A DNA stretch of 20,658 nucleotides, from the NCBI GenBank assembly GCA_023246555.1, contig JAHFIC010000003.1, positions 1 through 20,658 on the forward strand, in the 5' to 3' direction. Both the position numbers and the translations under genes were made by a program. Of the stretch, positions 13,099-19,439 are shown piece by piece; within the stretch, counting starts at the first letter, position 1; each line of letters begins with the position of its first letter. The notes below the pieces were generated by a model. That model had not been told where the DNA came from and made no database searches. It saw only the letters and a program-made list of their open reading frames with translations. This DNA comes from Candidatus Magasanikiibacteriota bacterium. GTDB taxonomy: Bacteria > Patescibacteriota > Patescibacteriia > Magasanikbacterales > UBA922.

Positions 13099-13959
13099 TC
13101 ACTCGTGTTCCGAACGAATTTTTCCTCCCAGGGTCCGTAAATCATGCATCGCCTGTTTTGCCTGCTCTACATTTGGTGGATTGCCATGCCATTCAAATTT
13201 ATTTTCCATAAAAGAAACACCACGACCAGGAATCGTATGGGCGATGATGGCAGTTGGTTTTTCATAAATAGATTTTGCTTCTTCCACTGCGGCAACAAAT
13301 GCTTCAATATCATGTCCATTCACGTCGAGGACATGCCAATTGAAGGCCTCGTATTTCTCACGCAATGGCTCAAGCGGCATAATGTCTTCGGTAAAACCAT
13401 CAATCTCAATGTTATTGCGATCAACGACGACCGTCAAATTGCTCAATTTATTCCGGCCGGCAAACATAACAGCCTCCCAAAAAATACCACAGCCATGCTC
13501 GGCATCAGAGGTAAGGCAATACGTACGCCATGTTTTTCCATCCATGCGCGCGGCATAGGCAAGTCCGGCGGCCTGCGATAATCCACTTCCCAAAGGTCCG
13601 GAAGTCGTCTCAACCCCAGGACAGCGTTCGCGCTCCGGATGCCCTTGAAACGGAGAACCAAATTTACGCAGGCGCTTAAGCCACGTCCGCGGATAATATC
13701 CGGCTTCAACCATTGTTGCATATCGCACTGGGCAAATATGGCCGTTGCTTAAAATAAGCCGATCGCGATCCTCCCAATCTGGCTTTTTAGGAACGTGATG
13801 AAGGATATGAAAATAAAACGCGACAAAAATATCGGCCATGCCTAAGGGACCAGCGCTGTGGCCGGATTTCGCCTCGAGCAACATCGCAATAATATCTTCG
13901 CGCACTTTCACCGCAATTTCTTCTAATTTTTTCACTTTGTCGTCGTGAATAACAGGCAT
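13099..13959 (-). CDS. Transketolase, N-terminal (cofactor-binding) subunit
   Basis: A 286-residue protein matching the first half of transketolase. Catalytic and cofactor residues are recognisable: His34 in SGHSAGPLG, His74 in LSNGHICPVRYA, His107 in GHPE, the PGVETTSGPLGSG loop (114-126), Asp152 with Asn182/183 for the metal-diphosphate site, and His258 in EWHGNPP. The classical GDG start of the thiamine diphosphate motif is SDA here, keeping the metal-binding Asp. It works with the C-terminal subunit at 11294-12289. It heads the operon transketolase N > coiled-coil > transketolase C > sugar kinase and has a promoter just upstream. The split is clean with no frameshift debris, so it is not a broken gene. 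Confidence 0.93.
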   Translation of the reverse strand: MPVIHDDKVKKLEEIAVKVREDIIAMLLEAKSGHSAGPLGMADIFVAFYFHILHHVPKKPDWEDRDRLILSNGHICPVRYATMVEAGYYPRTWLKRLRKFGSPFQGHPERERCPGVETTSGPLGSGLSQAAGLAYAARMDGKTWRTYCLTSDAEHGCGIFWEAVMFAGRNKLSNLTVVVDRNNIEIDGFTEDIMPLEPLREKYEAFNWHVLDVNGHDIEAFVAAVEEAKSIYEKPTAIIAHTIPGRGVSFMENKFEWHGNPPNVEQAKQAMHDLRTLGGKIRSEHE

Positions 13960-13977
13960 AAGATGTGCAACGCTATC

Positions 13978-14005
13978 ATCATACCATACGAGTCATTCCT
14001 TGCAA
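13978..14005 (-). promoter_or_regulatory. Promoter of the transketolase operon
   Basis: On the minus strand TTGCAA (14005-14000) and TATGAT (13983-13978) are 16 bp apart, about 19 nt before the transketolase ATG at 13959. TTGCAA is self-complementary and can also serve the divergent gene. Confidence 0.6.
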
Positions 14006-14029
14006 AGCGTGAGCCATGACTGGTATCGT
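14000..14029 (+). promoter_or_regulatory. Divergent promoter of the Cys-rich gene
   Basis: The same palindromic TTGCAA (14000-14005) lies 18 bp upstream of TATCGT (14024-14029), which has a TGn extension at 14021-14023. The two divergent promoters would compete for one -35 box. Confidence 0.4.
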
Positions 14030-14051
14030 ACATTTTAGAGGAGATACATCA

Positions 14052-14384
14052 ATGAAAAAAATAATGAAGGGAATTTGCTCGGCCTGCACTGCCCCGGAAG
14101 ATCTTGACTTGACCGATGAGCTGTGCCCGGAATGTGTGGAGGAATTTCGCCCATACGGATGCAGGCATTGCATGGAATGCGCGGAAAAGAAAAATGAATG
14201 TGCTCTCTGCGGCGGCGCAATTCGACGAGACGTGATCTGCCGGAGCTGTGCCATGATCAGCGTCGTCCAAACGACGACAATAACCTGCTCCTGCGGCCGA
14301 AAAGAGCATTCTACCAGTTTCATGGTATGCGACCTGTGCGGTGCAGACAACCACGTCTGCATCAGTTGCGGGTGCGTCATTTGA
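14052..14384 (+). CDS. Small cysteine-rich metal-binding protein (18 Cys in 110 residues)
   Basis: From the ATG at 14052 the protein has 110 residues, 18 of them Cys. They are arranged as CSAC (9/12), CPEC (25/28), CRHCMEC (37/40/43), CALC (50/53), CRSC (63/66), CSC (79/81), CDLC (93/96) and CISCGC (103/106/108). This spacing suggests several stacked zinc ribbons or treble-clef knuckles. No catalytic motif or membrane segment is seen, and I cannot name the family. The frame opens at 14016, but the ATG at 14052 follows GAGGAG with a good spacing of 8 nt. It is transcribed divergently from transketolase and is closed by a terminator at 14415. It could serve in zinc storage, RNA or protein binding; an iron-sulfur role cannot be ruled out. 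Confidence 0.82.
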   Translation: MKKIMKGICSACTAPEDLDLTDELCPECVEEFRPYGCRHCMECAEKKNECALCGGAIRRDVICRSCAMISVVQTTTITCSCGRKEHSTSFMVCDLCGADNHVCISCGCVI

Positions 14385-14414
14385 ACATGGCGGATTTCAC
14401 GCCGCGATCGACTA

Positions 14415-14450
14415 CCCCCGGATACCACATCTCCGGGGGATTGTTTGTTT
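14415..14450 (+). terminator. Terminator of the Cys-rich gene
   Basis: CCCCCGGA (14415-14422) pairs with TCCGGGGG (14432-14439) around a 9-nt loop, followed by a T-rich tract ATTGTTTGTTT. It lies 30 nt after the stop at 14384. Confidence 0.75.
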
Positions 14451-14477
14451 GACAAAGACAAAAAAACTCTCTATCGT
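14449..14477 (+). promoter_or_regulatory. Promoter of the 89-aa/peroxiredoxin operon
   Basis: A perfect TTGACA (14449-14454) lies 17 bp before TATCGT (14472-14477). The inverted repeat ACTCT (14467-14471) / AGAGT (14477-14482 region) brackets the -10 and could be a small operator. The leader to the ATG at 14511 is about 25 nt, without a ribosome-binding site. Confidence 0.6.
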
Positions 14478-14510
14478 AGAGTCAATCTTATTCACATAAT
14501 TTTCTTTTTT

Positions 14511-14780
14511 ATGGAAGAACAACTCCCAAAAATCGATCCGGAACGTACAGAATTTGCACGTCGAATGAAGGGTGTAGAAAAATCTCCTGAACCAAGAGAA
14601 AACATCCCTGAAGATTGGAGAAAAAAAACCGTCGCAGAAAGATTGGCCGCCCACAAAGCAGCTAAGGAAAGAATAGGAGAAATTACACGATGGGGAGATA
14701 TTACCAAAGATGACGAGATGCTATTGGAAAAACTAAAAATAATTACAGGCCTTCCACTCTCGCTAGAGAATGAAAACTAG
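14511..14780 (+). CDS. Hypothetical 89-residue charged protein
   Basis: I do not recognise this protein. It has 89 residues, is mostly charged and helical (for example KTVAERLAAHKAAKERIGEI), and lacks cysteines, membrane helices or a signal peptide. The N-terminal third is Pro/Glu-rich. The open frame starts at 14445, but that would place the start upstream of the promoter -10, so the ATG at 14511 is chosen. It is followed after 9 nt by the peroxiredoxin gene and shares its promoter, so it is likely co-expressed under the same conditions. A role as regulator or accessory factor is possible but not shown. Confidence 0.65.
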   Translation: MEEQLPKIDPERTEFARRMKGVEKSPEPRENIPEDWRKKTVAERLAAHKAAKERIGEITRWGDITKDDEMLLEKLKIITGLPLSLENEN

Positions 14781-14789
14781 ATACCTAGT

Positions 14790-15371
14790 ATGAACGAAGA
14801 AACACCACGCTCTCTTATCGGCAGCAGCTTGCCGGATATTTCCATAAAAATTTTTCACCATGACGCCGAGCACACGATTCGGCTGTCCGATTATAGAAAT
14901 AAATGGCTCATCCTGTTTTTTTACCCGGCTGACTTTACCTTTGTCTGCCCGACCGAGCTCCTTGAAATGGCCGAGTTATATCCGGAATTTCAGAAGCTTG
15001 GCTGTGAAATTATGAGCGTTTCGACCGATACAGTGTTCGTTCATAAAGCCTGGCACGATCACTCGCCTTCCATAGCGAAAATTCACTTTCCGATGGCGGC
15101 AGATCCAGCAGGAAATTTATGCAAAGCGCTCGGGACGTATATTGGAGAAGAAGGTTTATCACTTCGGGCATCGTTTATCATCAATCCAGAAGGAAAAATA
15201 AAAGCCTACGAAATGCACGACAACAGCATCGGCCGATCCGGATCGGAGCTTCTGCGCAAACTTCAAGCCGCGATCTATGTCCGTGAACACGGCGGCGAGG
15301 TGTGCCCGGCGAATTGGAAGCCAGGGAGCCAGACGCTGAGGCCAGGGATGGATTTGGTTGGAAAGATCTAG
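14790..15371 (+). CDS. 2-Cys peroxiredoxin (AhpC/Prx1 type)
   Basis: A 193-residue typical 2-Cys peroxiredoxin. The peroxidatic site is FYPADFTFVCPTE, with Cys53 and supporting Thr50 and Pro46. The conserved Arg126 lies in LRASFIINPEG. The resolving Cys172 is in VCPANWKPG near the C-terminus. It reduces hydrogen peroxide and organic peroxides in the cytoplasm, with electrons from a thioredoxin or an AhpF-like reductase not seen here. The C-terminal tail continues past the resolving cysteine, similar to the Prx1 group. It is second in a two-gene operon with the 89-aa protein and lies just upstream of superoxide dismutase, giving a superoxide-to-peroxide-to-water pathway in two neighbouring genes. 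Confidence 0.95.
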   Translation: MNEETPRSLIGSSLPDISIKIFHHDAEHTIRLSDYRNKWLILFFYPADFTFVCPTELLEMAELYPEFQKLGCEIMSVSTDTVFVHKAWHDHSPSIAKIHFPMAADPAGNLCKALGTYIGEEGLSLRASFIINPEGKIKAYEMHDNSIGRSGSELLRKLQAAIYVREHGGEVCPANWKPGSQTLRPGMDLVGKI

Positions 15372-15382
15372 ATTCTACTTTC

Positions 15383-15419
15383 TCCCGCCATTGGCGGGAC
15401 CCCGCCTGCTGGCGGTGGT
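15383..15419 (+). repeat. Two adjacent GC-rich palindromes
   Basis: TCCCGCC-ATT-GGCGGGA (15383-15399) is a perfect 7-bp hairpin. It is followed directly by CCGCC-TGCT-GGCGG (15402-15415), extendable with a bulge. No T-tract follows, so it is a poor terminator. It may be a dispersed palindromic repeat or an RNA-stabilising element between the peroxiredoxin and dismutase genes. Confidence 0.5.
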
Positions 15420-15446
15420 ACTCTCTATTTTCTAATTTCTAACTCT

Positions 15447-16040
15447 ATGTTCGAACCACAAAACTTCGACCGTCTCATCGGTACGCAAGGATTCAGTGAT
15501 ACCTTGATGAAAAACCACTTTACCCTCTATGAGGGATATGTAAAAAATACAAATACCCTTCTTGATGAATTCAAAAAAATGCGTGACGAAGGAACGCTTG
15601 GCGTACCGGAGGCCGCGGAACTCCGTAGACGCTTTGGTTGGGAATTCAACGGCATGCGCCTTCATGAACTGTATTTTGGAAACATGACAAAAAATGCTCA
15701 AGGTTCCCTAAATGGAGCAAACATCGATAAAAAAATTGTTGAGGATTTTGGTTCCTTTGACACCTTCATGAAAGAATTCAAGGCGGTCGGCGCCATGCGC
15801 GGTATCGGTTGGGCAGTCTTAACCTACGACATTGCAAGCAATCGTCTTTTCAACATTTGGGTGAATGAGCACGATGCCGGCCACCTCGCGGCGACCGCTC
15901 CGCTACTCATTATGGATGTCTTTGAGCACGCGTTCGTTCTTGACTACGGACTGAAGCGCGCCGACTATATTGAAGCGTTTTGGAACGCGATTGATTGGTC
16001 TCTAGTTGATCGACGGCTCGGACTCGTGTACCACTCATAA
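15447..16040 (+). CDS. Superoxide dismutase, Fe/Mn family
   Basis: A 197-residue Fe/Mn superoxide dismutase. The four metal ligands are His24 (KNHFTLYEGYV), His73 (NGMRLHELYFG), Asp157 and His161 (LIMDVFEHAFVLDYG). The C-terminal domain ends with ADYIEAFWNAIDW, a family hallmark. The N-terminal helical part is of the form common in uncultured Patescibacteria rather than the enterobacterial one. Iron or manganese preference cannot be told reliably. It removes superoxide in the cytoplasm and is probably read together with or right after the peroxiredoxin gene. There is no ribosome-binding site before the ATG; a T/C-rich leader precedes it. It is convergent with the FecR-like gene, leaving only 8 nt between stops and no terminator. 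Confidence 0.95.
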   Translation: MFEPQNFDRLIGTQGFSDTLMKNHFTLYEGYVKNTNTLLDEFKKMRDEGTLGVPEAAELRRRFGWEFNGMRLHELYFGNMTKNAQGSLNGANIDKKIVEDFGSFDTFMKEFKAVGAMRGIGWAVLTYDIASNRLFNIWVNEHDAGHLAATAPLLIMDVFEHAFVLDYGLKRADYIEAFWNAIDWSLVDRRLGLVYHS

Positions 16041-16048
16041 ATTAGTCT

Positions 16049-17713
16049 TCATCCCGGCGCAACAAGATTCACCGTTACTTCGTTAGAATACGTCCCACAA
16101 GTGTTTGCGCCCAAATATTCACACACCCGGACATAATAAGTGCCCGTGCCTTCCTTCGGCCAAATCTTACTGAAATTCTTATACCCGACTGGCAACGCCA
16201 GACTGCTGCCAAGGGTTGGGTTTGGAGTCTTCGAGAATAAGACGCGAACGCCGCGATCCATGCCCTGAACAATCGTCCCATTCACAATCCATGAAACATG
16301 TTCTCTCTCAGGACTATCTGCGGTGAGCGTAATTGATGATACGCTTGACGCTGCGGGACCATTGGCACTGCGGTTACTCTTCCATTCTCCGGCACTTTTA
16401 TCAAAATACTCACCGGTTGCACCGCTGCCAATGACTGTAACAGTGACTTCATTTGAATATGTGCCACAGGTATCACCAAGGAATTCACACACCCGGACAT
16501 AATAAGTGCCCGTGCCTTCCTTCGGCCAAATCTTTGAATAGTTCTTCCATCCGACTGGCAACGCCAGACTGCTGCCAAGGGTTGGGTTTGGAGTCTTCGA
16601 GAATAAGACGCGAACGCCGCGATCCATGCCCAATGCCAAATTACCATCGACTGCCCACGACACATGCCCGGGTTCTGGAGCATCTGCAGTGAGTGTAATG
16701 CGTGAAACGGTGGACACGCCAGGAGTTGCCGCGGCTTGGAGTTCTTTTGCCTCTTGCTTCATTGCAACAATTACATCTTTTGTTTCTTTTTTTATCTCCT
16801 GCACCTGTTCCTTTACTTCCTCCTTTACTGCTACGACCTCATTCTTTGTCTCCTCTCTTACCACTGTTGCGGCTTCCTCAGCGATCTTTTCCTCTTCTTT
16901 TGGCTCCACTTCATCTTGTACCGAGGCAATCTCCGTATCTTCATCCTGGTTCCAAGTGACAAATTCATCCGCTTTCACTGCCGCCGCCTCCAAGACCGTC
17001 ACCTCGCCGACGGTTGCCGGTGCTTCAACGTGCACCTCATAGTATGCAGACCCTTCCGGGACAACAGTTTCTTCTTCCTGCGAATTTTCACTGGTAATAA
17101 CCGCCACAGCGCTTTCATACACTTCTACACCCTGAGTTTCATCGGTATTCACCGTCATATACGCCGTGCCGAGAGAACGATAAATCGTATCATTGACAGC
17201 GACGTCAAAAAGCCGTTTTGCTTTGACAACGCGGGTATATACTTGCCCATGCTCGTTGACTACTTGCATGTGCTCCGGATCCAAAGCCGCAAGGGTTGCT
17301 TCTGAATCATTGTTCAAACGCACCGCGCTGCCATCATCCAAAAGAATAATCGCTTTGCCCTCGCCAATAATTTTCACTCCATCTCCTTCTCGAAGGCCTG
17401 TGTCAACATCAGCTTCTTGCCACACGCCGCCGCCAGTGCGATAAAGCACCGCTCCTTCAACATACACAAGTTCCGCCCCAAGCGTCCGCTCTGGAGTGAG
17501 TACCCCCCACACGACAAGCACAACCGCCGCGAGACCAACGCACCCAAACGCAAACCATTTTTTCTGCATATATGCACGCTTAAATATAAATGCATTTTTT
17601 GTGGAAAGCTTCTCTCGCACGCGCACGACAAAATTCGGATCAATCACAATATCCGGACGCTCTTGTGCAAATGCGGCGATCACTTCTTCATCGGTGTATC
17701 TCTGATCTCTCAT
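16049..17713 (-). CDS. FecR-like transmembrane signalling protein with duplicated C-terminal repeats
   Basis: A 554-residue membrane protein. Residues 1-52 are cytoplasmic, basic and helical, in the position of an anti-sigma domain. One membrane helix covers about 53-72. Residues 80-250 form a FecR-like beta domain (VYVEGAVLYR, LREGDGVKI, LLDDGSAVRLNNDSEATL). Residues 262-328 are a Glu/Lys-rich coiled-coil stalk. Two beta-sandwich-like repeats follow (about 335-430 and 457-552), each with DRGVRVLFSKTPNPTLG and two cysteines around CGTYSNEVTV. The gene overlaps the ECF sigma gene by 26 nt, so the two are co-translated. It probably holds the sigma factor at the membrane and responds to an outside cue. 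The anti-sigma role is inferred from FecR precedent and gene order. Confidence 0.85.
   Translation of the reverse strand: MRDQRYTDEEVIAAFAQERPDIVIDPNFVVRVREKLSTKNAFIFKRAYMQKKWFAFGCVGLAAVVLVVWGVLTPERTLGAELVYVEGAVLYRTGGGVWQEADVDTGLREGDGVKIIGEGKAIILLDDGSAVRLNNDSEATLAALDPEHMQVVNEHGQVYTRVVKAKRLFDVAVNDTIYRSLGTAYMTVNTDETQGVEVYESAVAVITSENSQEEETVVPEGSAYYEVHVEAPATVGEVTVLEAAAVKADEFVTWNQDEDTEIASVQDEVEPKEEEKIAEEAATVVREETKNEVVAVKEEVKEQVQEIKKETKDVIVAMKQEAKELQAAATPGVSTVSRITLTADAPEPGHVSWAVDGNLALGMDRGVRVLFSKTPNPTLGSSLALPVGWKNYSKIWPKEGTGTYYVRVCEFLGDTCGTYSNEVTVTVIGSGATGEYFDKSAGEWKSNRSANGPAASSVSSITLTADSPEREHVSWIVNGTIVQGMDRGVRVLFSKTPNPTLGSSLALPVGYKNFSKIWPKEGTGTYYVRVCEYLGANTCGTYSNEVTVNLVAPG
16118..16265. repeat. 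Long intragenic direct repeat, copy A
   Basis: This 148-bp block recurs at 16484-16631 with an offset of exactly 366 bp (122 codons) and only about ten mismatches, concentrated near 16168-16185. It encodes the core of the C-terminal repeat domains of the FecR-like protein. The near identity in DNA indicates recent duplication or gene conversion. Confidence 0.9.
16484..16631. repeat. Long intragenic direct repeat, copy B
   Basis: Second copy of the block at 16118-16265, in the same frame and encoding the first of the two C-terminal repeat domains of the FecR-like protein. Confidence 0.9.
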
Positions 17714-18239
17714 AAAAAATAACTTTCAGTTTTTGTACGGCACGGGAAAACATTTTTTTTACTGCGGCCTCTCGTTTGCCGAGCACTGCGGCAATTTCTC
17801 TGTGCGTCATGTCCTCCCAGACACGAAGCATGAGAATGTCCCGTTCATTTTGCGATAAAAATGCCATGCACTCTTGCAAACGCTCAAACTGCAGGCGTGC
17901 GTCTGTCGTCTCTTGTACTGTACCGTCCTGGGCAGGAATGTCCCATGCGTCTTCGATTGAAACTGTTGACCGCTTGCGACGGTAATAATCAATCACTCTA
18001 TGTCGAGCAATACCGTACAGCCATGCCCGGAACCCTCTGTTCCCTGCTCGGTATGAAGCAATGCGATCAAATGCTTTGAGAAAAATATCGCCGGTCAATT
18101 CTTCTGCCGTCTCTTTCTCGTGTGTTTTTATATAGACAAATCGATATATTGGCTCAATGTAGCGATCATAAAGTACACCAAACTGAGCCGTATCTCCGGC
18201 TTGAACCTGTGCCACAAGTTGTTCGTCATCTCTGTCCAT
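17688..18239 (-). CDS. ECF-type RNA polymerase sigma factor
   Basis: A 183-residue sigma-70 family protein with only regions 2 and 4, as in extracytoplasmic-function sigma factors. Region 2 (about 20-90) contains LYDRYIEPIYRFVY, TGDIFLKAFDRI and FRAWLYGIARHRVIDYYRR. Region 4 (about 125-175) contains LSQNERDILMLRVWEDMTHREIAAVLGKREAAVKKMFSRA, a full helix-turn-helix of the family. It should direct polymerase to a small set of promoters when released from its regulator. The FecR-like gene overlaps its 3' end by 26 nt, and a HELGH membrane protein is divergently transcribed from a start about 100 nt away. A TATACT box lies about 33 nt upstream of the ATG. Whether it controls itself cannot be judged from one promoter. 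Confidence 0.93.
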   Translation of the reverse strand: MDRDDEQLVAQVQAGDTAQFGVLYDRYIEPIYRFVYIKTHEKETAEELTGDIFLKAFDRIASYRAGNRGFRAWLYGIARHRVIDYYRRKRSTVSIEDAWDIPAQDGTVQETTDARLQFERLQECMAFLSQNERDILMLRVWEDMTHREIAAVLGKREAAVKKMFSRAVQKLKVIFYERSEIHR

Positions 18240-18272
18240 GTCTATAGAAACACCCGTCCGATAGTGGCTTCT

Positions 18273-18278
18273 AGTATA
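18273..18278 (-). promoter_or_regulatory. Possible -10 box of the sigma-FecR operon
   Basis: TATACT reads on the minus strand at 18278-18273, about 33 nt before the sigma ATG. No convincing -35 is found 16-18 bp upstream, only a T-rich run, which would suit either a weak promoter or one needing an alternative sigma. Confidence 0.35.
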
Positions 18279-18328
18279 GAATACGGTACAGAAGAAAAAA
18301 AGTGACGATAGCTCCCCTCCTGTTTCTA

Positions 18329-18337
18329 TGTTACAAT
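18329..18337 (+). promoter_or_regulatory. Extended -10 promoter of the HELGH membrane protein gene
   Basis: TGTTACAAT is an extended -10 (TGn plus TACAAT). Only 6 nt separate it from the ATG at 18344, which predicts a leaderless mRNA. No -35 is evident. Confidence 0.5.
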
Positions 18338-18343
18338 GCCTCC

Positions 18344-19144
18344 ATGAACCATCTGCTTCTTGCCATTTTCATGGCTACAGTAACCCAGCTTATAGAACTT
18401 TTCGGAATTTTTTTTGTTGCTGGATTTGTTCTTTCAAAACTCCAAACGGCAATCTCACGACAATACGCACGAACAATCGGGTGGGCCGGAATTCTCTGGA
18501 CGGCATGGATTGGCACCCCGATTCATGAATTGGGGCATGTAGTCCTCGCCACCATCTTTCGGCATCGTATTCATCGAATTTCTTTATTTCAGCCAAATCC
18601 TAACACGGGAAATCTTGGCTCAGTTGAACATAGTTTTAATCCGAAAAGTCTGTACCAACGCATCGGCAATTTTTTTATCGGCGCCGCCCCGCTTCTCTTT
18701 GGCACACTATTCCTCACCGCCCTCTTATTGATCCTGGTGCCTCAAGGCAAAGAAATCCTGGAGCCGTTTGCTCCTGGCGCATCACTGGAAGCGTTTTTTG
18801 TTGGTCTCGTCCGTACCTTCCAGTTGCTATTTTCAGTCGAAAATCTTCGCGCCTGGCATTTTTGGCTCTTTCTGTATATCTCGTTTTGCATCGCATCGCA
18901 CGTCGCGCCCAGCAAAGAAGATCGTCGAGGCATGTGGGGTGGATTTTTTTGGATCATCCTTCTGCTGTTTGTGTTGAATACGATCGCGATCGGATTTCAA
19001 AAACCAGGCCTCACGGCCTGGCTCGGAAATCTGAATCATTACTTCGGTGTGTTTGTGGGGATCTTCCTCTACACCATTGTCCTTTCTCTCATTCACTTAA
19101 TCACCGCAATAATTTTCTTTGCTCCATTTAGGATCAGACGGTAA
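18344..19144 (+). CDS. Multispanning membrane protein with HELGH zinc-protease motif (M50-like)
   Basis: From the ATG at 18344 the protein has 266 residues and about six hydrophobic segments. HELGH at 61-65 lies at the edge of a membrane helix (WIGTPIHELGHVVLATIF), the arrangement of site-2-type intramembrane metalloproteases. A second conserved-looking patch, SHVAPSKEDRRG (185-196), could supply the third zinc ligand with Asp193, in the place of the family's usual NPDG. The GNFFIGAAPLLFG segment recalls the glycine-rich helix after the active site in M50 proteins. A GTG at 18302 opens the frame, but the ATG is preferred because of the promoter position. It is divergent from the sigma/FecR-like pair, so cleavage of the FecR-like protein is a reasonable hypothesis. 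Catalytic activity is inferred only. Confidence 0.8.
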   Translation: MNHLLLAIFMATVTQLIELFGIFFVAGFVLSKLQTAISRQYARTIGWAGILWTAWIGTPIHELGHVVLATIFRHRIHRISLFQPNPNTGNLGSVEHSFNPKSLYQRIGNFFIGAAPLLFGTLFLTALLLILVPQGKEILEPFAPGASLEAFFVGLVRTFQLLFSVENLRAWHFWLFLYISFCIASHVAPSKEDRRGMWGGFFWIILLLFVLNTIAIGFQKPGLTAWLGNLNHYFGVFVGIFLYTIVLSLIHLITAIIFFAPFRIRR

Positions 19145-19153
19145 AGATAACGC

Positions 19154-19420
19154 CTACTCTTTCGACTCTTTTGGTTCCCGCGCGTCAAGAAGAGGCCTCA
19201 GCTCCTCTAAGACTGCTGCTTCAAAATTTCCACGGCTTATCCTGCCAGTCTCAAATTCAGGAAATTTTGTCCGAATTAATAAACCAACCGCTTCGATCAT
19301 CCTCGACATCTCAACTCTTCGCTCATTGGTCTCCTCAAACCTCCGATGCTGATCTCCTCTCGCTCTCATTGCTTTCCTAATTTCGTCTGGACTCTCTACC
19401 ACCAAATGTCCTTCTTCCAT
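19154..19420 (-). CDS. Hypothetical 88-residue charged protein
   Basis: I do not recognise this protein. It has 88 residues, is rich in Glu and Arg and mostly helical (DEIRKAMRARGDQHRRFEETNERRVEMSRM), followed by a more hydrophobic helix (IEAVGLLIRTKF). There is no cysteine, signal peptide or membrane segment. The ATG lies 19 nt after the DsbB stop on the same strand, so it is probably the last gene of the thioredoxin-like/DsbB transcript. It is convergent with the HELGH gene, with 9 nt between stops. No ribosome-binding site is seen. A cytosolic helical protein with no obvious link to disulfide chemistry; it may be co-transcribed only by position. Confidence 0.65.
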   Translation of the reverse strand: MEEGHLVVESPDEIRKAMRARGDQHRRFEETNERRVEMSRMIEAVGLLIRTKFPEFETGRISRGNFEAAVLEELRPLLDAREPKESKE

Positions 19421-19439
19421 AGAATATGGAATAACAAAA

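Noticed and set aside
11294..13959. Transketolase broken by insertion of the coiled-coil gene
   Set aside because: Both halves have clean ends at a domain boundary, their own starts and stops, and all key residues; two-subunit transketolases are a known normal form.
16626..17305. Long plus-strand open frames opposite the FecR-like gene
   Set aside because: They are antisense to the coiled-coil and FecR domains and are runs of Ser/Phe/Leu caused by the Glu/Lys-rich codons of the real gene.
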